DNA of 64,000 nt, from the NCBI RefSeq assembly GCF_019104745.1, contig NZ_JAHRWL010000001.1, positions 1,097,001-1,161,000 on the forward strand, given 5' to 3'. Position numbers and translations under genes: made by a program. Numbering within the stretch: the stretch's first letter is position 1; each line of letters begins with the position of its first letter. Below, one piece after another: positions 58,046 through 64,000 of the stretch. Origin of the DNA: Thalassococcus arenae (GTDB lineage: Bacteria; Pseudomonadota; Alphaproteobacteria; Rhodobacterales; Rhodobacteraceae). Below the pieces are notes generated by a model. It saw only the letters and a program-made list of their open reading frames with translations. It made no database searches and was not told where the DNA came from.

Positions 58046-58777
58046 ATGATTGATCTGCTTCTCGACAGGGCGATGGCGCCTTTCACCTTCGCCATGGCCC
58101 TGCTTCTGGGCCTTGTGCTTCTGGAACTCGCGATGGCCCTGCTGGGTGGATCGCTGTTCGGCCTCGGCTCCGATGCCCAGATCGAAGCGCCCGAGATCGC
58201 GGCGCCGGACCTTGCCGAACTCGACCTGGCCGATCTGGATTTGGGCGAAGTCGAGCTCGACTTCGACGGTGTGGGATCCGAGCTGGATGCGACCGCCGGG
58301 CCGGACATGCCAGCTGTCGGCGGTCTGGCCGCCTGGATGGGGTTCGGGCGCATGCCCTTCCTGATCTGGCTTGGCACGGTTCTGGCGGGGTTCGGTCTGT
58401 CCGGGTTCGTCCTACAATCGGTCATGCAGGCGGTGACGGGCGGGTTTCTGCCAGGCGCGGTCGCCGCCATGCCCGCCGCCGCGACGGGGCTGTGGTTTGC
58501 CGGACGCTTTGGCGCGCTCTTTGCCCGGCTGCTGCCGAAAACCGAAACCCAGTCGGTGTCGGAACGCCATCTGGGCCGCCGTGTCGGCGTTGTCACGCAA
58601 GGCACCGCCGCGCGCGGCCGACCCGCCGAGATCCGCGTCACCGACCGATTCGGCAACCTGCATTACCTGCGCGCCGAACCGCTCCGCGACACCGCAGAGA
58701 TCGCCCAGGGCACGCAGGTGATCGTCCTGCGGCATCGCATCGACGGCGGCTACCTGATCGTTCCACTGACCGACTGA
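58046..58777 (+). CDS. YqiJ-like membrane protein with OB-fold domain
   Basis: A 243-residue protein. Helices are at about 10-32, 98-120 and 128-145; between the first two is an acidic Asp/Glu/Leu tract (AELDLADLDLGEVELDFDGVG), and the C-terminal 80 residues form an OB-fold-like beta domain (GRRVGVVTQGTAARGRPAEIRV to IVLRHRIDGGYLIVPL). This is the YqiJ (DUF1449) pattern, an NfeD-related partner of flotillins. The neighbouring flotillin gene (39 bases downstream) confirms the pairing. ATG at 58046; a GTG one codon upstream is an alternative. Confidence 0.85.
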   Translation: MIDLLLDRAMAPFTFAMALLLGLVLLELAMALLGGSLFGLGSDAQIEAPEIAAPDLAELDLADLDLGEVELDFDGVGSELDATAGPDMPAVGGLAAWMGFGRMPFLIWLGTVLAGFGLSGFVLQSVMQAVTGGFLPGAVAAMPAAATGLWFAGRFGALFARLLPKTETQSVSERHLGRRVGVVTQGTAARGRPAEIRVTDRFGNLHYLRAEPLRDTAEIAQGTQVIVLRHRIDGGYLIVPLTD

Positions 58778-58816
58778 CACACATTCATCGCCTTCACCGA
58801 CCTTACAGGAGACACT

Positions 58817-60466
58817 ATGGACCTTTTCTCGTTGCTCATCCCCGTGCTGATCATCCTTGTCCTGCTGATGCTGATCGGGCTTGTCCTGGGTCGGTTGTAT
58901 CGCCGCGCCACGCGCGAAGTGAGCCTGGTCAAGACAGGTGCCGGCGGCAAGAAAGTCATCATGGATGGCGGCACGATCGTCATTCCCCTGCTGCACGAAA
59001 TCAGCCCGGTGAACATGAAGACGCTGCGGCTCGAGGTGAAACGCGACGGCGATGCCGCGCTGATCACCCAGGACCGGATGCGCGTGGATGTGGGTGTCGA
59101 GTTCTACGTCTCGGTCAGCCCCACCGACGAAGGTGTGGCCCGCGCGGCGCAGACGCTGGGCGCCCGGACCTTTGACATCGATCAGCTGCGCGAGATGATC
59201 GAGGGCAAGCTGATCGACGGCCTGCGCGCCGTGGCCGCGCAGATGACCATGGACCAGTTGCATGAAAACCGCGCCGAATTCGTGCAGGAGGTGCAGAACA
59301 CCGTCTCGGAGGACCTGACCAAGAACGGTCTGTCGCTGGAATCGGTGTCGCTGACCGGGCTCGACCAGACACCGTTCGAGGCGCTGGACGAAAACAACGC
59401 CTTCAACGCCGTGGGGATGCGGCAGCTGGCCGAGGTGATCGCCAAGTCCAAGAAGGAACGCGCCGAGATCGATGCCGAGGCCGAAGTCGCGGTGCGGCGC
59501 GCGGCGATGGAGGCGCAGCGGCAGAAACTGCTGATCGAACAGGACGAGGAACAGGCGCGGATCGAACAGATCCAGAAGGTCGAGACGCTCAAGGCCGCGC
59601 AAGAGGCCGAGATCGCTGCGCGGCGCGAGGACTCGATGCGCGAGGCCGCCCGCGCCCGGATCGCCCGCGAACAGACCATCCGCGCGGCCGAGATCGCCAA
59701 GGAACGCGAACTGGAAGTGGCCGAGCAGGAACGCCAGATCATCATCCAGCAGAAATCCGAGGAAGAAAGCCGCGCCCGCGCCTCGGCCGATCTGGCCCGC
59801 GCCGAGGCGAAAAAGGCGCTCGAGGCAGTGACCACGGCGCAGGAAGTGGCCGAGGCCGAGCGTCTCAAGCAGATCGCGCTGATCGAGGCCACGCGCGAGG
59901 CGGAACGCGAAGCCACCCGCATCCGTCTGTCCGCGCAGGCCGAAAAGGATGCCGCGCAGGACCGTGCCGCCGCCCGGCGAGAGGAGGCTCAGGCCGAAGC
60001 CGACGCGATCACGATCCGCGCCAACGCCAAGAAGGCCGACATGCTGGCCGAGGCCGAGGGCAAGCGCGCCATCATCGAGGCCGAGAACGCCCTGTCGGCG
60101 GCCATCGTCAGCATGAAGGTCGATCTGGCCAGGCTCGAAGCGTTGCCGGAGATCATGGCCGAGATGGTCAAGCCGGTGGAAAAGATCGACTCGATCCGCA
60201 TTCACCAGGTCTCGGGCCTGGGTGGCGGCAGCCTGGGTCACGGGGTCGGCGCTGTGGGCGACAAGCCCGTGGTGAACCAGGCGCTCGACTCGATCATGGG
60301 TATGGCTGTGCAGATGCCCGCCCTGCGCAAGCTTGGCGACGAACTTGGCCTGTCGATGCAGGACGGTATCGCCGGGCTGGCCTCGGGCGCCCTGGGCGTG
60401 GCACCGGACAAGCCCGCAGCCCAGGAAAAGGATCAGCCGTCAGGTGACGAAAAACCCGTCGCCTGA
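58817..60466 (+). CDS. Flotillin family (YqiK-type) protein
   Basis: A 549-residue flotillin. After an N-terminal membrane helix (LLIPVLIILVLLMLIGLVLG) comes the SPFH/band-7 domain (about 30-215; GGAGGKKVIMDGGTIVIPLLHEISPVNMKTL at its start), then a long coiled coil of Ala/Glu/Arg repeats (about 215-430) and a C-terminal conserved region with LARLEALPEIMAEMVKPVEKIDSIRI. Flotillins organise ordered membrane microdomains and their OB-fold partner stabilises them. Ribosome-binding site TACAGGAGAC before the ATG. Operon with the yqiJ-like gene; convergent with the extensin-like gene. Confidence 0.93.
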   Translation: MDLFSLLIPVLIILVLLMLIGLVLGRLYRRATREVSLVKTGAGGKKVIMDGGTIVIPLLHEISPVNMKTLRLEVKRDGDAALITQDRMRVDVGVEFYVSVSPTDEGVARAAQTLGARTFDIDQLREMIEGKLIDGLRAVAAQMTMDQLHENRAEFVQEVQNTVSEDLTKNGLSLESVSLTGLDQTPFEALDENNAFNAVGMRQLAEVIAKSKKERAEIDAEAEVAVRRAAMEAQRQKLLIEQDEEQARIEQIQKVETLKAAQEAEIAARREDSMREAARARIAREQTIRAAEIAKERELEVAEQERQIIIQQKSEEESRARASADLARAEAKKALEAVTTAQEVAEAERLKQIALIEATREAEREATRIRLSAQAEKDAAQDRAAARREEAQAEADAITIRANAKKADMLAEAEGKRAIIEAENALSAAIVSMKVDLARLEALPEIMAEMVKPVEKIDSIRIHQVSGLGGGSLGHGVGAVGDKPVVNQALDSIMGMAVQMPALRKLGDELGLSMQDGIAGLASGALGVAPDKPAAQEKDQPSGDEKPVA

Positions 60467-60492
60467 GTGCGTCGGGGCGCGGCGCGGATCGC

Positions 60493-61173
60493 TCAGCGGC
60501 AATAGCTGCCGCTGCGATACTGCGCCGTGTCGAAATGGAAATGATCGCGGTGAAAGCGGTCGGAGTTCGGGCCCAGAACGGTGCCGAACGGGCCGCAGGC
60601 CGACTGGTGCATGTCGCGCAGGATCTGACCGTGACGCTTGCTGTTCCAGCCGTTCAGAACGGTGATTTCCGAACCGTCGGTCAACCGGATGGCCGAGATG
60701 TCGATGGCGCGGCCCTTGCCATGTTCGCTGATCCTGGCGCCGCGCTGGTGGTTGCGCGTCCGGCAGGCGTAATGCGCCGCCACCTTCAGGCTCGAAATCT
60801 GCACCCCGCGCGAGGCCACCGCCGGTTTGGCCCCGGTGTCGATCCATTGACGCAGCGCCTTGGCGGTCTCGCAATTGATCGTGGCGGGCTGGCTCAACGC
60901 CACACTGCCCACCGCACGCAGCCGCACGGCCCCGTCGATACCGCAGGCGCCTTTGCCATCGACCGTTCCGATCGGCTCGCCGATCAGAACCGGATCGCCG
61001 CACAACCCGCCGCCGGCAAAGCTGCGCGGTTCCTCGCTGGCCGTCGAAGCGAAAGCGTTGTTCAGAAACCCGCGAATGCCGGACAGGTTGTCGGTTTCGG
61101 CGGGCGGCGTTTCCCGCGCCGAGCAGGACGCCAGGACCACCATCGCAACAATCGCAAGGCTCGTGCGCTTCAC
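60493..61173 (-). CDS. Extensin-like C-terminal domain lipoprotein
   Basis: A 226-residue protein with a lipoprotein signal (LAIVAMVVLASC, C17) and an extensin-like domain (PF06904): ALRQWIDTGAKPAVASRGVQI, YACRTRNHQRGARISEHGKGRAIDI and HRDHFHFDTAQYRSGSYC. The H, D and H residues of EHGKGRAID and DHFHFD match the zinc ligands of M15-type D,D-peptidases, so a cell-wall peptidase role is possible. Four cysteines may form disulfides. GTG start at 61173 overlaps the tyrC stop (GTGA), making it the third gene of the hisC-tyrC operon. Confidence 0.85.
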   Translation of the reverse strand: MKRTSLAIVAMVVLASCSARETPPAETDNLSGIRGFLNNAFASTASEEPRSFAGGGLCGDPVLIGEPIGTVDGKGACGIDGAVRLRAVGSVALSQPATINCETAKALRQWIDTGAKPAVASRGVQISSLKVAAHYACRTRNHQRGARISEHGKGRAIDISAIRLTDGSEITVLNGWNSKRHGQILRDMHQSACGPFGTVLGPNSDRFHRDHFHFDTAQYRSGSYCR

Positions 61174-62084
61174 CGTTCCACCTTCACGCGGCCGAAATCT
61201 GGTGCAGAAGTATCCTGACCAGCCTCCAGAATACCACGACGGATTGCACGGGTGCGGGTGAAATAGGCGTGAAGTTGCTCACCATCGCCGGTGCGGATCG
61301 CGCGCTGCAGGGCGAAAAGCTCCTCGGTGAACCGGCCGAGGATCTCCAGCGTGGCGTCCTTGTTGGACAGGAACACGTCGCGCCACATCGTCGGATCGCT
61401 GGCGGCGATGCGGGTAAAGTCGCGGAACCCGGCGGCGGAATACTTGATGACCTCGCTGTCGGTCACCCGGCGCAGGTCGTCGGCGACTCCGACCATCGTG
61501 TAGGCGATCAGGTGCGGACAATGCGACGTGACCGCCAGAACCAGGTCGTGATGGTCGGGGTCCATGACATCGATGTTGGAGCCGAGCGCACGCCAGAAAC
61601 GCCCCAACCGCTCGACCGCGTCAGCATCGGAGCCTTCGGGCGGAACCAGCAGGCACCAGCGGTTGTCGAACAGCGTGGCAAAGCCGGATTCCGGTCCCGA
61701 ATGCTCGGTCCCGGCCAATGGATGGGCGGGCACGAAATGCACGCCCTCGGGCAGGTGCGGGCCGACGTCTTCGATCACTTGCCGCTTGACCGATCCCACA
61801 TCGGTTACCGTGCAGCCCGGTTTCAGATGCGGCGCGATGTCCCGCGCCACCGCGCCCATGGCGCCAACCGGCACCGCCAGCACGACCAGGTCGGCATCGC
61901 GCACGGTCTCTTGCAGGCTGTCGAAAACCTGGTCGCAAAGGCCAATCCGGCGCGCGGTGTCGCGGGTTTCCTGCGACCGCGCGTAGCCGGTGACATGCCC
62001 GGCTTCGCCGGCACGTTTCATCGCCCAGTACATCGACGAGGCGATCAGCCCCAGCCCGATCAGCGCCACCCGGGGATAGATCAT
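61170..62084 (-). CDS. tyrC: Prephenate/arogenate dehydrogenase family protein
   Basis: A 304-residue NAD-dependent dehydrogenase of tyrosine synthesis (prephenate or arogenate to hydroxyphenylpyruvate or tyrosine). The N-terminal Rossmann motif is GLGLIASSM (about 9-17); the catalytic region is [19 protein letters not shown] and later [12 protein letters not shown], with [25 protein letters not shown] in the helical dimer domain. ATG at 62084 overlaps the hisC stop (ATGA). The pairing with an aminotransferase is common in alphaproteobacteria. Confidence 0.92.
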   Translation of the reverse strand: MIYPRVALIGLGLIASSMYWAMKRAGEAGHVTGYARSQETRDTARRIGLCDQVFDSLQETVRDADLVVLAVPVGAMGAVARDIAPHLKPGCTVTDVGSVKRQVIEDVGPHLPEGVHFVPAHPLAGTEHSGPESGFATLFDNRWCLLVPPEGSDADAVERLGRFWRALGSNIDVMDPDHHDLVLAVTSHCPHLIAYTMVGVADDLRRVTDSEVIKYSAAGFRDFTRIAASDPTMWRDVFLSNKDATLEILGRFTEELFALQRAIRTGDGEQLHAYFTRTRAIRRGILEAGQDTSAPDFGRVKVER

Positions 62085-63166
62085 CGTGCGCCCGCCTTGA
62101 ATTGCCCGATGCAATGCGCGACCCGGCGGCACGACGCCTCGTCGCCCACGGTGATGCGCAGCGCATTGGGCAGCTTGTAGCTGGTGACGCGGCGCACGAT
62201 CACGCCCTGGCTTTGCAGGTAGGTGTCGCAGGCCTCCGCCTCGTCCTGACTGCCGAAGCGGGCCAGGATGAAGTTCGCGCAGGATGCGTCCGACGGCACG
62301 CCGTGTTCGGCCAGTGCTTCGGCCAGCCAGGCGCGCAAACGGGTGTTCTCGGACCGCGACCGCTCGACATAGGCGGTGTCGCCCAACGCCGCCTCGGCCG
62401 CCGCCAGGGCCGTCGAAGACAGGTTGAACGGCCCGCGGATGCGGTTCAGCACGTCGACGACGTCTTGCGGGCCATATCCCCAGCCGACGCGCATCCCGCC
62501 CAGCCCGTACAGCTTGGAGAACGTGCGCGTCATAACGACGTTGTCGCGCGCCTCGACCAGCCGCGCGCCGCCATCGTATCCGTCGACATATTCGGCATAG
62601 GCACCGTCCAGAACCAGCAGCGCCTGATCCGGCAGGCCTCCGGCCAGTCGTTCGACCTCGGCCAGCCCGATCATCGTGCCGGTCGGGTTGTTGGGGTTGG
62701 CCAGGAAGACCAGCCGCGTGGCATCGGTACAGGCCGCCAGGATCGCGTCGACATCGGTCACGCGTTCGCGCTCGGGCACCTCGATCGGGGTGGCGCCAAC
62801 CGATTGCGCACCGATGCGATAGATCGCGAAACCGTGCTCGGTATGGATCACCTCGTCGCCCGGCCCGGCATAGGCCTGGCAGAGCAGGGTCAGGATCTCG
62901 TCGCTGCCGACTCCACAGATGATCCGGTCGGCGTCCAGACCATGCGCCGCGGCGATGGCCGCGCGCAGATCGGCATGATCGGTCGGCGGATACCGGTGCA
63001 GGTCCAGCGCGGACCGGCGTACCGCCTCCTGCGCGGCAGGCGAGGGGCCGAACGGGTTCTCGTTGGAGCTCAGCTTGATGACGTTGCTCACACCGTCGAC
63101 ATGGGATTTCCCGCCCACATACAGGGCGATGTCCATGATTCCGGGCTGCGGCGTGATCTTGGTCAT
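62081..63166 (-). CDS. hisC: Histidinol-phosphate / aromatic aminotransferase HisC
   Basis: A 361-residue class I/II PLP aminotransferase. Motifs: [19 protein letters not shown] at the N-terminus, the cofactor-binding [19 protein letters not shown] and the Schiff-base lysine in [17 protein letters not shown]. HisC converts imidazole-acetol phosphate to histidinol phosphate, and members next to tyrC often also transaminate prephenate or aromatic keto acids. ATG at 63166 follows AAGGAGAG. First gene of the hisC-tyrC-extensin-like operon. A structured repeat lies in the 323-base gap upstream. Confidence 0.94.
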   Translation of the reverse strand: MTKITPQPGIMDIALYVGGKSHVDGVSNVIKLSSNENPFGPSPAAQEAVRRSALDLHRYPPTDHADLRAAIAAAHGLDADRIICGVGSDEILTLLCQAYAGPGDEVIHTEHGFAIYRIGAQSVGATPIEVPERERVTDVDAILAACTDATRLVFLANPNNPTGTMIGLAEVERLAGGLPDQALLVLDGAYAEYVDGYDGGARLVEARDNVVMTRTFSKLYGLGGMRVGWGYGPQDVVDVLNRIRGPFNLSSTALAAAEAALGDTAYVERSRSENTRLRAWLAEALAEHGVPSDASCANFILARFGSQDEAEACDTYLQSQGVIVRRVTSYKLPNALRITVGDEASCRRVAHCIGQFKAGAR

Positions 63167-63251
63167 GACGGGCTCTCCTTGCGCGTTGTGCTTACAAGGC
63201 CGCCACGCTCAAGAAAAGCGCCAAACCGCAACCGCACACGCCCCGCGGGCC

Positions 63252-63318
63252 GGCGGCGGGTCAAGGATCGCGCGTTGCGCGACCGCCGCGTGCGGCGGCA
63301 TGTCCTTGAGGCGCCGCC
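63252..63318. repeat. Three-way-junction palindromic element
   Basis: Outer arms GGCGGCG (63252-63258) and CGCCGCC (63312-63318), then TCAAGGA (63261-63267) and TCCTTGA (63303-63309), enclose two perfect hairpins, TCGCGC-GTT-GCGCGA (63268-63282) and CCGCCGC-GT-GCGGCGG (63283-63298). All four stems can form together as a three-way junction in RNA or as a cruciform in DNA. From memory, related TCAAGGA...TCCTTGA elements recur in Rhodobacteraceae. Confidence 0.75.
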
Positions 63319-63414
63319 GGACCGCTGCACACTCGAAACGGCGCCCTGGGGGCAGACCTGCCCCTCAGGCGCTTCTCAGCAGAATACAGGACAGCCGCGG
63401 CCCGACCCCGGTTC

Positions 63415-63476
63415 GGGCAAACGCGTCGCCCATCCGCTGGCAGCATGAAAGCGCGCGGTAGCGCACATTCGGATCA
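63415..63476 (-). repeat. Structured repeat, copy 2 (27-base box plus hairpin)
   Basis: The 27 bases at 63450-63476 match the box at 51693-51719 at 25 positions. The accompanying hairpin is GGGC/GCCC (63415-63431), with the same GCGTCG loop as copy 1 but different stem bases. It lies just downstream of the homospermidine synthase stop on the same strand. Confidence 0.65.
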
Positions 63477-63490
63477 CCGTCCGTTCGGGG

Positions 63491-64000
63491 TCAGCTGGCC
63501 AGCACGTTGCGGAACTGCCAGGGGTCGCTTTCGTCGATATCCTCGGGGAAATGTTCCCAACGGTCCTGCAACGGTGTCCAGTCGGTGTAATGCGCCTCGA
63601 CCGGGCCCAGATAGGGGCGCTGCACTTCCAGGCAGCGGGCATGGTCCATCTCGTCCGTCTCGACGATGCCGGCATTCGGGTTCTCCAGCGCCCAGACCAT
63701 GCCTGCCAGTACGGCGCTCGTCACCTGAAGCCCGGTGGCGTTCTGATAGGGTGCCAGGCGCTTGGTTTCTGCGTTGGACAGGCGCGACCCGAACCACAGC
63801 GCGTTCTTTTCGTGGCCATATAGCAGCACGCCAAGCTCGTCGATGCCGTCGACGATCTCGTCCACGTCCAGGATGTGATGCACGCTCTGCTGGCGGCCCG
63901 AGCCGAACATCTCGTGCAGGCTCAGCACGGCATCGTCGCAGGGATGATAGGCGTAGTGGCAGGTCGGCCGGTACTCGGGATCGGCGCCCGCGCCGACGGT
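63491..64000 (-). CDS. hss: Homospermidine synthase, C-terminal fragment
   Basis: Only the last 169 codons are in the window; the frame is open to the right edge. The fragment starts near CHYAYHPCDDAVLSLHEMFG and contains LLYGHEKNALWFGSRLSN, PYQNATGLQVTSAVLAGMVWAL and HARCLEVQRPYLGPV, the C-terminal pattern of bacterial homospermidine synthase. Hss makes sym-homospermidine from putrescine with NAD, the major long polyamine of many alphaproteobacteria. A 27-base repeat with hairpin follows the stop. Confidence 0.88.
   Translation of the reverse strand, partial: TVGAGADPEYRPTCHYAYHPCDDAVLSLHEMFGSGRQQSVHHILDVDEIVDGIDELGVLLYGHEKNALWFGSRLSNAETKRLAPYQNATGLQVTSAVLAGMVWALENPNAGIVETDEMDHARCLEVQRPYLGPVEAHYTDWTPLQDRWEHFPEDIDESDPWQFRNVLAS

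Larger units (their letters stand above)
63167..63490. other. Intergenic region with repeats, no gene
   Basis: This 323-base stretch between hisC and the homospermidine synthase gene has no supported ORF. It holds a three-way-junction palindrome (63252-63318) and a 27-base repeat with hairpin (63415-63476), plus the hisC promoter, presumably. Several short frames run through it but none has a ribosome-binding site. Confidence 0.7.

Overview
The window reads as a chromosomal segment of a GC-rich alphaproteobacterium of the Rhodobacteraceae/Roseobacteraceae type. The evidence is the very high third-position GC, long spurious open frames on the antisense strand, an IalB-family secreted protein, the tlpA / argH / small lipoprotein / lysA / TIGR02302 (DUF4175) neighbourhood, a hisC-tyrC pair, a homospermidine synthase and several families of short palindromic intergenic repeats. 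I see no insertion sequence, prophage, CRISPR array, rRNA operon or origin. One tRNA, tRNA-Pro(CGG), is present. Genes at both window ends (an L-asparaginase II family protein and a homospermidine synthase) are cut off.

Layout. 1-2.3 kb: partial asparaginase-like gene, IalB-family protein, rlmN. 2.3-11.6 kb: a catabolic island with a GntR/FCD regulator, a beta-keto acid cleavage enzyme (BKACE), a threonate-dehydrogenase-like enzyme, a hydroxypyruvate/2-oxo-tetronate isomerase-like enzyme, and then a tight operon of an FAD-dependent amine oxidoreductase, hydantoinase/oxoprolinase subunits A and B and an SDR. 11.6-17.2 kb: DUF2339 giant membrane protein, tRNA-Pro, DMT exporter, EEP-family phosphatase/nuclease, small DUF2238-like membrane protein. 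17.2-24.4 kb: leucine biosynthesis genes leuB, leuD and leuC, interrupted by a LysR regulator, a divergent Rossmann-fold gene, a degenerate secreted EEP protein and a membrane protein. 24.4-27.8 kb: small ORFs, MscS channel, thiolase. 27.8-35.8 kb: a cell-envelope operon of alpha-2-macroglobulin, a glycolipid-binding-domain protein and PBP1C. 35.9-41.8 kb: hybrid histidine kinase, YaaA, RecQ, YggT. 41.9-46.4 kb: thioesterase, MFS, MepA lipoprotein, phytase-like esterase, queuosine-precursor-type transporter. 46.4-47.1 kb: an unusual leader with two mini-ORFs and a 16-base complement of the 16S rRNA 3' end, ending in a terminator immediately before arfB. 47-54 kb: PNPOx-like protein, TIGR02302 protein, lysA, DUF2834 protein, LptM-like lipoprotein, argH, tlpA. 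54-58 kb: secreted protein with an (AG)n microsatellite downstream, small membrane protein coupled to a sterol-desaturase-like hydroxylase, Acg-type nitroreductase, VOC protein. 58-64 kb: yqiJ-like/flotillin operon, extensin-like lipoprotein, tyrC, hisC, homospermidine synthase.

Most of the window is ordinary housekeeping (leucine, lysine, arginine and aromatic/histidine biosynthesis, envelope maintenance, ribosome and DNA maintenance). The parts that deserve a second look are the arfB leader at 46.4-46.6 kb, the BKACE/hydantoinase catabolic island, the insertion of a glycolipid-binding protein into the alpha-2-macroglobulin/PBP1C operon, a secreted EEP protein that lost most catalytic residues and appears to start at CTG, and at least four families of structured 3'-end repeats. 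All assignments come from reading the sequence and from remembered family motifs. No database search was possible.
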